A DNA stretch of 64,000 bases from positions 1 to 64,000 of the forward strand of contig SVTC01000004.1 of NCBI GenBank assembly GCA_015063985.1, given 5' to 3'. This document shows, in pieces, positions 33,906-42,172 of the stretch. Positions within the stretch are counted from its first letter, which is position 1. The number at the start of each line of letters is the position of its first letter. This stretch comes from Oscillospiraceae bacterium. GTDB lineage: Bacteria; Bacillota; Clostridia; Oscillospirales; SIG627. The translations under genes and the position numbers were made by a program. Below the pieces are notes generated by a model that worked only from the letters and a program-made list of their open reading frames with translations, had not been told where the DNA came from and ran no database searches.

Positions 33906-34718
33906 ATGGAGGATCTGATCTTTCGGCAAAAGGGCAAGGACGGCTTTTATAAGATCTGGCACAAGCCCGAAAAGAATATTTTTATTTTTATCCACTCCGG
34001 CGAGGGCAGCTTTGTGCTGAGGGACAATAGCTATCCTATGGCATCGGGGGTGCTTTGCTTTATCGGTGAAGGCAAGAACCACTATACCTTTCCCGATAAG
34101 CCCGAAAAATACCAAAGAAGCAAGCTTTTAATGGAGTCGAGAGCCTTGGAGATGATAGTAAAGGGGATGGGGCTTGAGGCATCGGCTTCCAATATGTTCG
34201 CAAGGGATGCCTTTACTATGGCGATCCTTTCCCCCAAAGATGCCGAAAAAGCCGAGGAGATATTCGAGGAAATGTCCCGCATCGGTGACGGAGATAAGCT
34301 TTCTTCGGCAAAGCGCTGCTCTGCCGCTGCGAGGCTTATGCTTCTCATTGCCGAAAATGCCACCGACGAAACAAAGTCCGATCCCGATCCTCTGCAAAGG
34401 GCAATAGATTACGTTAACCGACACATACCGGACGAGCTGAGCATTGAAGCTATAGCCTCCGCTTGCTATATCAGCAAGTATTATCTATGCCGTCTTTTTA
34501 AAAGCAGAATGGGGCTTACCATAATGGATTACGTTTTACAGACGAGGATCGTTATGGCAAAGGAGCTATTATCCGAGGGCAAGGCATCGGTCACCCATAC
34601 CTGCATTAGCTGCGGATTTACCAATCCCTCTTATTTTTCCAGAGTGTTTAAAAAGATAACGGGGGTATCGCCCATTAAATACAAAAAGCAAATGGAAAAA
34701 GTGGATCAAAGCATTTGA
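33906..34718 (+). CDS. AraC-family regulator
   Basis: A 270-aa regulator with an N-terminal sensor (FIFIHSGEGSFVLRDNSYPM) and a C-terminal AraC domain (IASACYISKYYLCRLFKSRM and VTHTCISCGFTNPSYFSRVF, ending SPIKYKKQ). ATG 33906 has GGGGAGAG upstream and lies just behind the promoter. It is immediately upstream of, and in the same direction as, the operon at 34842, whose promoter bears the second copy of the 42-bp operator. Either this protein or the one encoded at 9239 may bind both copies. Confidence 0.9.
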   Translation: MEDLIFRQKGKDGFYKIWHKPEKNIFIFIHSGEGSFVLRDNSYPMASGVLCFIGEGKNHYTFPDKPEKYQRSKLLMESRALEMIVKGMGLEASASNMFARDAFTMAILSPKDAEKAEEIFEEMSRIGDGDKLSSAKRCSAAARLMLLIAENATDETKSDPDPLQRAIDYVNRHIPDELSIEAIASACYISKYYLCRLFKSRMGLTIMDYVLQTRIVMAKELLSEGKASVTHTCISCGFTNPSYFSRVFKKITGVSPIKYKKQMEKVDQSI

Positions 34719-34754
34719 TCAGCATTCCCATTTTCTCCTTCAAGACGGAGAAAA

Positions 34755-34819
34755 ATGGACAAATCGTCCTATAAATGGCCATATTGTTCCTTGATATCAC
34801 GAGCATAAAGTTATATAAT
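34755..34819 (+). promoter_or_regulatory. promoter with shared 42-bp operator, copy 2
   Basis: TTGATA (34791-34796) and TATAAT (34814-34819) are spaced 17 bp. The 42 bp ending in the -35 box (34755-34796) match 10102-10143 at 38 positions, all changes being transitions. GGACAAATCGTCC and the CATATTGTTCCTTGATA block are both retained. The element is on the same side of and at the same distance from the -10 box at both loci. Confidence 0.82.
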
Positions 34820-34841
34820 GAGAATAAAAAGGGGTATAGAT

Positions 34842-36089
34842 ATGTATAATATCAAGCTTTACGATTACGTTCCGGAGCCAAAGCCCGCAACCTCAGACCG
34901 CATTGTTGCCGCCCATTATTATGCGGCGTGGAAAAGAGGCGCGGCGGAGATCCACGGCGGCTTTGACGATCTTCACGGCTATCCCGAGCGCACTCCGCTT
35001 ATGGGGTATTACGATGAGGAGAATCCCCGGGTGTGCGACTGGGAGATAAAATGGGCGCTGGAGCACGGTATAAACTGCTTTATCTACTGCTGGTACAGAC
35101 GTCTTGAGGATATGAAAAAGCCGATTAAGGCAGAAAATCTGCGTTGCGGCCACTGTATCCACGATGCCTTGTTTAATGCAAAATACGGCAATATGATGAA
35201 GTTTGCCATTATGTTCGAAAACAGTCCGAGATGGGGCACCACCGATGAAAAGGATATTATCGATAATCTTATGCCCTTCTGGGTGGAGAATTATTTCAGC
35301 CGTCCCAATTATCTTAAGATCGATAATAAGCCCGTGCTTTTTATCTTCCATCCGTCAAGGCTCGTGGAGGTCTTCGGAGAAGCTGCAAAGCAGAAGGCTG
35401 CCTTCGATGCCTGCCGTGAATATGCCGTGAAATGCGGCTTTGACGGAATGATATTTGCCTGCTGCAATTACCGTATCACCAAGGAAGCCAACAATGAAAA
35501 TATTGCCCGCGGATACGATTTCTGCTTCGGATACAATTCGGGCTACCGTGCGAAAGAGCATTATCCCGACGGAGAAGAGATAGTGAATAAGCAATGCGAG
35601 ATATTGGAAAAAAGGCTTGCGGTGGATCCGATGCGCTTTATTCCCACTCCCTCTTGCTTTAGTGATCCCACTCCTCGAACCACGAAGCACTGGATAGATA
35701 TGGGTTATTCCTTCCACAAGGAAAGGGTATGGTATCTTCAGCCCGATGAGTACAGAAAGTGCCTTCGCCGAATGAAGGAAATAACGGATTCCCTCCCTCA
35801 AGGGGCATGGGGCAGACGAATAATGATGATCGATAACTGGAACGAGTGGGATGAAGGGCATTACGTGTCGCCCAGCCACGAATTCGGCTTCAGGTATCTT
35901 CAGGCGATCCGCGAGGAGCTTACCGAGAGGGATAATCTGCCCGATTACAGAACACCGCAGGATATAGGTCTTTCCCAAGGGCTTAACAACAACTGGAAGG
36001 TTCCCGATATGGCCGAGATCAGCCTTGAACGGCTCGATAAGGAAAGGATAAAGAAGGAAACCGTAGAAAAGTATGTAAAGGATAATTAA
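34842..36089 (+). CDS. GH99/WbsX-like family protein
   Basis: A 415-aa predicted barrel protein resembling the glycosyltransferase-WbsX/GH99-like family. Characteristic pieces are IVAAHYYAAWKRG near the N-terminus, ALEHGINCFIYCWYRR, and DNWNEWDEGHYVSPSHEFGF near the C-terminus, which pairs with NSWNEWTEGSYLEPDD in the remnant at 11618. No signal peptide is seen. ATG 34842 is used because AAAAGGGG precedes it and the earlier ATG (34818) lies in the -10 box. It is the first gene of a three-gene operon with an esterase and a 709-aa unknown. The exact activity (glycosidase or transferase) is not determinable. Confidence 0.78.
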   Translation: MYNIKLYDYVPEPKPATSDRIVAAHYYAAWKRGAAEIHGGFDDLHGYPERTPLMGYYDEENPRVCDWEIKWALEHGINCFIYCWYRRLEDMKKPIKAENLRCGHCIHDALFNAKYGNMMKFAIMFENSPRWGTTDEKDIIDNLMPFWVENYFSRPNYLKIDNKPVLFIFHPSRLVEVFGEAAKQKAAFDACREYAVKCGFDGMIFACCNYRITKEANNENIARGYDFCFGYNSGYRAKEHYPDGEEIVNKQCEILEKRLAVDPMRFIPTPSCFSDPTPRTTKHWIDMGYSFHKERVWYLQPDEYRKCLRRMKEITDSLPQGAWGRRIMMIDNWNEWDEGHYVSPSHEFGFRYLQAIREELTERDNLPDYRTPQDIGLSQGLNNNWKVPDMAEISLERLDKERIKKETVEKYVKDN

Positions 36090-36092
36090 GCG

Positions 36093-37124
36093 ATGTATAA
36101 GGATATCATAAAAGACGGCGATGTGTTCAGAAAAGAGTATAAGGACGGTTTTGACGCTTTTATCGAAAGAAAGCTGAAGGAAGCAAAGGATCGCAGACGG
36201 GACCTTTTGCTTGACTGTAATTTAATGAATAAGCTCGAGGAGCATCGCAAAGAATACCTTTCTATGCTCGGACTCGACCGAATCGAAGAATGTGATCTGC
36301 CCGAGCCGGAGCTTACCCGTGTGGGTGAGGATGAGGATGCCGTTATATATAGGACACGAATATATATTACCCCCGAGATTCCGCAATACGGGCTTCTTTT
36401 CGTGCCCCACGGCAAAAGCTGCGCCCCGCTTATCATCGCACAGCACGGAGGTGGAGGTACACCGGAGCTTTGCTCCGATATGAACGGCAAGATTAATTAT
36501 AACCGTATGGTACGCCGTTTGTTGGAAAGAGGAGCAGTGGTTTTTGCCCCTCAGCTTCTTTTGTGGAACTTTGGTGAGCCCCGTGCTACCCGTCCAAAGC
36601 ACGATATTCCCTATAGAAGGCAGGAGGTAGATAGGGATCTTAAGCGCATTGGCCTTTCCTTAACTGCCGTGGAAATAAAGGGTATTATGAATGGGCTGGA
36701 TTTTTTGTCGGAGCTTGACTTTGTTGACGGCGAGCGTATCGGTATGATAGGGCTTTCCTACGGCGGTTATTTTACGCTTCACACAATGGCGGTCGATACT
36801 CGCATCAAGGCCGGCTTTTCCAACGCCTGCTTCAACGATCGGAACGTATACCCGTGGAACGACTGGGTATATCCAAACAGTGCAAATCTTTTCCACGATG
36901 CCGAGGTTGCCGCGCTTTGCGCACCGCGAAGGCTTTACGTTGCGGTGGGAAAAGAGGATGAGGTCTTCGATTACAGATCTGCGGTTACGGAGGCCGAGAG
37001 AGCAAGGGAATACTTTAAGGCGGCGGGCTGTCCGCAAAGCTTTATGTTTTCTGCGTGGGACGGCGGTCACACGATCCCTGACACAAATGAGGGAATTGAT
37101 TTTTTGTTTTCTGCTTTGTCATAA
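36093..37124 (+). CDS. alpha/beta-hydrolase, acetyl-xylan-esterase/DLH-like
   Basis: A 343-aa serine hydrolase. The nucleophile elbow is GLSYGG near residue 226. The acid is in VGKEDEVFDY and the histidine is in DGGHTIPD near the end. A long N-terminal helical extension (about 1-60) precedes the fold, and IIAQHGGGGTPE gives the oxyanion hole. It resembles the dienelactone hydrolase/acetyl xylan esterase group. It starts 3 bp after the GH99-like gene and lacks a signal peptide, so it probably deacylates an imported oligosaccharide. Confidence 0.8.
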   Translation: MYKDIIKDGDVFRKEYKDGFDAFIERKLKEAKDRRRDLLLDCNLMNKLEEHRKEYLSMLGLDRIEECDLPEPELTRVGEDEDAVIYRTRIYITPEIPQYGLLFVPHGKSCAPLIIAQHGGGGTPELCSDMNGKINYNRMVRRLLERGAVVFAPQLLLWNFGEPRATRPKHDIPYRRQEVDRDLKRIGLSLTAVEIKGIMNGLDFLSELDFVDGERIGMIGLSYGGYFTLHTMAVDTRIKAGFSNACFNDRNVYPWNDWVYPNSANLFHDAEVAALCAPRRLYVAVGKEDEVFDYRSAVTEAERAREYFKAAGCPQSFMFSAWDGGHTIPDTNEGIDFLFSALS

Positions 37125-37163
37125 ATAGCTTAAGTGAATTTGATTGAACAGAGGTAAAGTGAA

Positions 37164-39293
37164 ATGTTTGAAAATGTCACCCTGGAATTGAGCTTAAAGC
37201 CCTTCAAAAGGGTGGATGATGAATACATCCGAAAGGTTTGCCGGGAGATCTTTTCGCAATGGAGACCGCTTTTGAAGAACAGAAAAACGGTGTCCTTGAT
37301 GCTTTGGGTTGGCGACGGCAGTGAAATTCTTGATTATGCCGGAGATCTCAAGGATGAATTTGAGTGGGCAAGGTTTGTGGGCACTGCAAACAAGCCTTAT
37401 CGCGGCGAGGATGAGCCCTTGGAGACCTCGTTACATTCAAAAAAACAGGACTATTTTGAAAATGCTCCCGTAATGAACTACGGAATACTTAAAAAAATAG
37501 TGACTGTTTTAAAGGAAGAAGGAAAAAAGGCTTTTCCCGATACCCCCATAAGAGTCGGCGAGACCTTTGACATCGGCCCCGAGTTTGCAATATCCGATTT
37601 TAAATATAAGCGCCATAACGAGATCTGTCGTGGGAGCGGAGGCTCTTGCGACGGCTTTGGATTTGTGGATTCCACCGCGCTTTTAAAAGGCGACAATCGA
37701 AAATATGCCGCTTATCCCAACGGCATACCGGACAAAACCCCCTTCGGAAGCTTTCTGGGAAAGCAGGCACAGTGCTTTTTAAGCGATATGGGCTTTGATT
37801 TTCTGTGGCTCTCCAACGGACTTGGCTTCAGCTCCGACCCTTGGGATAAAACCGGTAAGATCTTTGACGGCGAAAGCTATTATCCCCAAAGGCTTGAGGA
37901 GGTAAGAGAGAAGGTATTTTCCTTCTGGAAGCTTTTCAGAAGGGAGTGTGCTTTTCCATTGGAGACAAGAGGGACAAATAACTCCGTGGGAATAGATTAT
38001 GCCACCGACGGAGTGCCTCTTTACGATATCTATAAGGCGGGGCTTGACATCACACCTCCCCCAAATTCTCCCTGGGCGGCATTGAATGATAATTACGGTC
38101 TGGAGATGATGGGCCATATGACCAGGATCTGTGAGCTCCCGGGGGACAGATTCCCCTTCAGATACTACCTTCACGATCCTTGGTGGCTCAACTCCCCCTG
38201 GTATGACCGCTACGACGGCTCTCCTTGTGATATTTATCTGCCTATGTCGGTGTCAAGGATAGACGGCGAGGGAAGGATCGGCACCGCAAACTCTCTTAAC
38301 ATTCTTTCCATTGATAATTCTCACGGCGATATGCCCGATCAGTGTGTCAACGAGCCTCTGCCCCATTTGTTGAAGGCGGAAAAGGATTGCGCCGATGAGC
38401 CCGCACCCTTGGTTTGGGTATATCCCTTCCGTGAGTATACCACCACCCTTGACGGGGACTTGCTTAAGGAGATGAATTCGGGAGATAATTATATCTGCGA
38501 TGCAATAAACAGCGGTCTGCCCTTGTGCTGTGTGGTCTCCACCGATAATTTCTTAAAGCACGAAGGGAAGCTTTATGAAAAAAGCATGATCATCACCCCC
38601 CTTCCCGAGGAAGAGGTTGTCAGCGATAAGCTTTGCGAGCTTTCAAGCCTGGGGATTCCCGTGATAGTCTATGCCACAAAGGATAGGCTTAAGGCGGCAT
38701 CCTTGCCCCGCGGCTTGAAGACCGTGGAGGTGGAGGGATCTCCCCGTGAGCTTGTAAGAGTCTTGGGTGAATTTGGATATAATATTGATTTTGCTCTTGA
38801 GGAGGGTACCTTAAAGCCGCCTACAATGGCTATATACCGCAGAGATAACGCATTGCTCTTTTCTGTGTATAACTCCAATACCACCTCAGAGGCGAGCTTT
38901 AAATTCCCGATGGGAGCTCCCATTTTGTGCGGCTGCGAAGCAAAGCTCAAAAACGGCGCCTCCACGTATCGTTTTGCCAGAGCCGAGCACAGAGAATGCC
39001 GCGTATTCGTTGAACAAAAAAGCGGCGTTATATCCTGCAGAGAGCATTATCCCAGTAACGTGAGATTCAGACGTATCAACCGTATATCCGGCTTGGAGGA
39101 TGCCACGGTTTACCTTTTCCCGGAAAAGGGCTGCGAAGCTGCGGTTACGGCCTCCAAAAAGCCCAGCTATGGAATTGAATTTGACCGTCGCTTTAAGGAG
39201 GGCTATGACCCTAAGCAAGGCAGATATCTGAAGGGCGAGCATATCAGCGGCACCGTATTTTTCCTGACGGGACATAAAAACACGTTTAAATAA
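37164..39293 (+). CDS. large protein of unknown family (709 aa)
   Basis: A 709-aa protein I do not recognise. It starts FENVTLELSLKPFKRVDDEY, has no signal peptide or membrane segment, and is rich in aromatic residues: FDFLWLSNGLGFSSDPWD, YYLHDPWWLNSPWYDRYDGS, and APLVWVYPFREYTTTLDG. The middle third looks like a TIM-barrel-type glycosidase, and the region after about 560 looks like a beta-sandwich (ALLFSVYNSNTTSEASFKFP). It is the last gene of the operon with the GH99-like protein and the esterase, 39 bp after the latter, preceded by AGAGG. A cytoplasmic glycosidase is the most likely role by context only. Confidence 0.6.
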   Translation: MFENVTLELSLKPFKRVDDEYIRKVCREIFSQWRPLLKNRKTVSLMLWVGDGSEILDYAGDLKDEFEWARFVGTANKPYRGEDEPLETSLHSKKQDYFENAPVMNYGILKKIVTVLKEEGKKAFPDTPIRVGETFDIGPEFAISDFKYKRHNEICRGSGGSCDGFGFVDSTALLKGDNRKYAAYPNGIPDKTPFGSFLGKQAQCFLSDMGFDFLWLSNGLGFSSDPWDKTGKIFDGESYYPQRLEEVREKVFSFWKLFRRECAFPLETRGTNNSVGIDYATDGVPLYDIYKAGLDITPPPNSPWAALNDNYGLEMMGHMTRICELPGDRFPFRYYLHDPWWLNSPWYDRYDGSPCDIYLPMSVSRIDGEGRIGTANSLNILSIDNSHGDMPDQCVNEPLPHLLKAEKDCADEPAPLVWVYPFREYTTTLDGDLLKEMNSGDNYICDAINSGLPLCCVVSTDNFLKHEGKLYEKSMIITPLPEEEVVSDKLCELSSLGIPVIVYATKDRLKAASLPRGLKTVEVEGSPRELVRVLGEFGYNIDFALEEGTLKPPTMAIYRRDNALLFSVYNSNTTSEASFKFPMGAPILCGCEAKLKNGASTYRFARAEHRECRVFVEQKSGVISCREHYPSNVRFRRINRISGLEDATVYLFPEKGCEAAVTASKKPSYGIEFDRRFKEGYDPKQGRYLKGEHISGTVFFLTGHKNTFK

Positions 39294-39299
39294 AAACTA

Positions 39300-39341
39300 A
39301 GGATCACTCTTTTGAGATTTGAAGGAGTGATCTTTTTTTCA
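39300..39341 (+). terminator. terminator after 709-aa gene
   Basis: GGATCACTC pairs with GAGTGATC (39331 region) and is followed by TTTTTTTC. Confidence 0.8.
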
Positions 39342-39423
39342 TCACCCCGCACAAAAAAGCCATCTGCTAAACTTCTTTGAAAACCTATGTTTTGTGCATA
39401 TTGTAGAAATTTTCCTGCCGATA

Positions 39424-39452
39424 TTGACATAATACCTTGTGCAATATATAAT
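39424..39452 (+). promoter_or_regulatory. consensus promoter with long leader
   Basis: TTGACA (39424-39429) and TATAAT (39447-39452) are spaced 17 bp, a perfect consensus. The gap 39294-39598 has no gene apart from the preceding terminator and this promoter; the transcript would carry a leader of about 140 nt with no clear hairpin or uORF. Confidence 0.85.
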
Positions 39453-39598
39453 AAAGATGTAGCATTGTAATAAAGGACTTTTGTGGGAAATGACCTTTTC
39501 CTCCCTTTGTCCGAGATTCCCCCCTTTTCAAAGCCCCGCTTTGCAGTGCAACAGGTCTTTCTAAACCGAAAAATCTAAAAACCTAAAGAAGAGTTGAA

Positions 39599-39718
39599 AT
39601 GAAGACCTTGAAGAAAAACCTAAATTACATTTGTGACGTGATTAGTGGTGTAGACGTGTATTCATATAACGATTCAGAGTTCTTTAATAACTATTTCGGA
39701 TACAAGGAGGTGCAGTAA
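39599..39718 (+). CDS. small ORF, 39 aa, coupled to membrane protein
   Basis: ATG 39599 to TAA 39718 encodes 39 residues beginning MKTLKKNLNYICDVISGVDV, with several aromatic and acidic residues (YSYNDSEFFNNYFGYKEVQ). A weak AAAGAAGAG precedes it. Its last codons contain AAGGAGG, the ribosome binding site of the next gene, whose GTG starts 1 bp after this stop. This arrangement suggests translational coupling. No family is recognised. It could be a leader peptide or a small partner of the membrane protein. Confidence 0.5.
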   Translation: MKTLKKNLNYICDVISGVDVYSYNDSEFFNNYFGYKEVQ

Positions 39719-39719
39719 G

Positions 39720-40340
39720 GTGGATGTATTATTATTATTATTAGCTTGTTTTTTGATATCGACCAATCTTTGGGGAGTTTTTGCAATGTTTTTTATATAC
39801 AAGTTTATCGATTTTCTTGCCTACAAAAAACTTCGCTTGGTAAACAGTATAAAAAAACTTCTGCTTATTGATTTACTTATAATATTAGCTTCTTACATTT
39901 TCTGCATATGTTTTGCGATTGGAGGTACTATTCTCATTGACGAAACGTTCAAAGTGATTTCTAATTTCCTCTTATTCGGAACGATTCTCTCTAATATACT
40001 GTCGTTAATTATTATGCATAGAATAGAACTAAAGAGATTCGGCTGTGAAACAGAAAATAAAAAAATACTGAAAAAACACGTTTATCTTGATGCTATTCTG
40101 CTGTTGTGTTATGATCTTATTTGTTTATGTTTTGAACAATGGAGCCATGTGGCATCCCGAGATGATCTTACGTCATTTATGTTTGGTTCGGTTAGTCACG
40201 CGTTAAAAATGAAATGGAGAGTTATAAATGGCATAGGTTATTTGGCACCTTTCATTGTTTTTATTGTGATAAGAATCATCGTTGAAGTGTTCTTTGTAAA
40301 AAAACAAAGAAAGAATAAGCTTACAACGGAAAATCAATAA
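39720..40340 (+). CDS. hypothetical membrane protein
   Basis: A 206-aa protein with GTG start, about five hydrophobic segments (residues about 1-25, 47-70, 80-100, 120-137 and 170-192) and a lysine-rich C-terminus (FFVKKQRKNKLTTENQ). The loop around FEQWSHVASRDDLTS is the only longer hydrophilic stretch besides the KRFGCETENKKILKKH one. No family is recognised. It follows the 39-aa ORF and precedes a lipoprotein gene. A+T content is higher than in the neighbouring sugar genes, which hints at separate origin. Confidence 0.7.
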   Translation: MDVLLLLLACFLISTNLWGVFAMFFIYKFIDFLAYKKLRLVNSIKKLLLIDLLIILASYIFCICFAIGGTILIDETFKVISNFLLFGTILSNILSLIIMHRIELKRFGCETENKKILKKHVYLDAILLLCYDLICLCFEQWSHVASRDDLTSFMFGSVSHALKMKWRVINGIGYLAPFIVFIVIRIIVEVFFVKKQRKNKLTTENQ

Positions 40341-40368
40341 ACGTTTAAATCAACAGCTAACGTTAATG

Positions 40369-40401
40369 CAATTTAGCATCGAGGATTATAAGGAAGCTTG
40401 A
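40369..40401 (+). pseudogene. lipoprotein 3'-end remnant
   Basis: The last codons of the lipoprotein gene (QFSIEDYK) are repeated here, out of context, as CAATTTAGCATCGAGGATTA and a stop after EA. The repeat matches 41307-41332 at 25 of 26 positions. It lies just before the intact lipoprotein gene, so a second copy probably existed and was lost by recombination. Confidence 0.65.
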
Positions 40402-40487
40402 AAGGAGACTAAATTCATTTTGCGCTTCATGTAAAGCTACGTTATTGAATAAAATTGAAAACACACTTGCAGGATGGGAGGAATAAA

Positions 40488-41336
40488 ATGAAAAAAACAT
40501 TATCACTGATTATATCCCTTATATTTATTATAACTTGTTTTACCTCTTGCGGTCCGGAACCATACGGCGGAGATAATGAAAGGTATGATTTAGTAAAAAT
40601 AGACGGTCAGGATTATCTTGTAATCAAAGATGAAGCTAAGGCAAAGATTCAAGAAATTGAGGACGGCATGATTTTCGACGGATGTGTTATTTACTCCGGA
40701 GGAGATTATGATAACGCTGATGAACTTGTTGACAGAGTGAAAAATGGTAAACTTAGTGATAAAGAATTAGCTATATTAAATCATATATTCACTAAGGACT
40801 CAAACGGTATAAAGATCTGTGATTTTACCAATATTCAAGTGCCTAAGCTCCCGGAAGAATATGGAGATGGAATGGTTACTTGGAATGGTCAGTCTTATCT
40901 TTATATTTACGCTACCCCTCGAAGAGGAAAATATGGCATATCTACCCGTTGTCAAATTGATATAATGCCCAAAGAGAGATATGATGAATTAGGTTATAGC
41001 GGTGATCTTGAGGCTAAGTTTGCCGAGAACGGGAAAGATAGCTTTACAGAAATAAAAACCAATGAAGACCGTACTGAGTATTATGAATCTAAAATAACAG
41101 GAGAATGGAAAACTGTTTGGTACACAATAACACAAGGAGAATCGGTAATACAGGTACAAGAGAAATACAAATTAAAGGATAGTGAGGGAAATGTTGTTTT
41201 TGAGGATATACCTACAGAGGTATCCACGTACGGAAAAAAAGGGAATGTGTACTTTACTATTACCCACAGAAAATTAACACAAAAGCCCACAGTAGAATGG
41301 CTTAGTCAATTTAGCATCGAGGATTACAAGGGATAA
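40488..41336 (+). CDS. predicted lipoprotein of unknown function
   Basis: A 282-aa protein with a clear lipoprotein signal: MKKTLSLIISLIFIITCFTS followed by C21 of the lipobox, then GPEPYGG. The mature part is soluble and rich in Tyr, Asp and Glu, with repeated beta-strand-like segments (YDLVKIDGQDYLVIKDEAK and ITQGESVIQVQEKYKLKD). ATG 40488 is chosen because GGGAGGA is upstream. No enzyme motif is visible. It would be anchored to the outer face of the membrane. A remnant of its own C-terminus lies upstream at 40369. Confidence 0.75.
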   Translation: MKKTLSLIISLIFIITCFTSCGPEPYGGDNERYDLVKIDGQDYLVIKDEAKAKIQEIEDGMIFDGCVIYSGGDYDNADELVDRVKNGKLSDKELAILNHIFTKDSNGIKICDFTNIQVPKLPEEYGDGMVTWNGQSYLYIYATPRRGKYGISTRCQIDIMPKERYDELGYSGDLEAKFAENGKDSFTEIKTNEDRTEYYESKITGEWKTVWYTITQGESVIQVQEKYKLKDSEGNVVFEDIPTEVSTYGKKGNVYFTITHRKLTQKPTVEWLSQFSIEDYKG

Positions 41337-41341
41337 GAAAT

Positions 41342-41373
41342 CGCCTCCCGTTTTTACGGGAGGCGTACTTTTT
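41342..41373. terminator. hairpin between convergent genes
   Basis: CGCCTCCCG pairs perfectly with CGGGAGGCG around TTTTTA and is followed by TACTTTTTGG. It serves the lipoprotein gene and lies at the stop of the convergent phosphoesterase gene. Confidence 0.88.
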
Positions 41374-41377
41374 GGCT

Positions 41378-42172
41378 TTATACTATTTCAATGTGGGTCA
41401 TTTTCCCTTTAAAGAGGCCGGGAGTGACGTATTCGGGGATGCCGCCGTCGGTGGTCGTATCTACCTCAACGTGCCAATGACCCGAGAATTCCGCTTTTAT
41501 CAGATCACAGCCGTTTATCAATTCCAACATCTTTTTTGTTTGCTCCATCATATATTTATCGGGAACAAGATCCTTGTGATGGTATACAAGATTGAGCATT
41601 TTTTCCGTGAGAGGAACGTGGGAGAAAATGATGATAGGCAAGCCCTTTTCGATCTCTTTTTCCAGAGCTTTTATTTGCGGTGCGCAGTAGTTGTAATAGC
41701 TGTTGTCAACGGTGACAAAGTTCACTCCGTTGATGATCTGCGATTCAAAATACATATTTCCGTCAAAGTAGCTCTGTATTCTGCAGAACTCGTCCAGCTT
41801 TCTTGCAAAGGAATCGCTTATACCGACCTGCGGGCAAAATTCGTGGTTTCCGGCGGTGAACATATATTTGTGTCCGTCCAGAATGCTTTTTGCTTCCTCG
41901 AGGTTTTTTTCGGATATGAAATCTATCATATCGCCGGTTATTACGCTGAGATCGCAATTTTCATCTGCATATTCAAGAGCCTCCTTCAAAAACTCCGACG
42001 GAGTCTTGTCGGGCTTTTCAGCCTCGCGGTAAAAAACGTCCGCTCTGGCTTCGGCGTGCTTTATCAGATGCTCGTCTCTTTCGTCTGCCATAGAGATGTG
42101 GACGTCGGTAAAGTGAGCCACGTTTACGGGCTTTTCAAGACCCAGCTCTATCTTTATTTTTCTTACTTCCAT
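41378..42172 (-). CDS. calcineurin-like metallophosphoesterase
   Basis: A 264-aa phosphoesterase with all five metal motifs in order: DVH (HFTDVHIS), GDMID, GNHE, SHVPL and GHWH. No signal peptide or membrane segment is apparent. The family includes phosphodiesterases, nucleotidases and 5'-phosphatases, so the substrate is not known. Its start overlaps the end of the upstream AraC gene by 10 bp, so the two are one operon; the AraC protein may therefore respond to a phosphorylated metabolite or regulate the oxidoreductase transcribed away from it. Confidence 0.88.
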   Translation of the reverse strand: MEVRKIKIELGLEKPVNVAHFTDVHISMADERDEHLIKHAEARADVFYREAEKPDKTPSEFLKEALEYADENCDLSVITGDMIDFISEKNLEEAKSILDGHKYMFTAGNHEFCPQVGISDSFARKLDEFCRIQSYFDGNMYFESQIINGVNFVTVDNSYYNYCAPQIKALEKEIEKGLPIIIFSHVPLTEKMLNLVYHHKDLVPDKYMMEQTKKMLELINGCDLIKAEFSGHWHVEVDTTTDGGIPEYVTPGLFKGKMTHIEIV

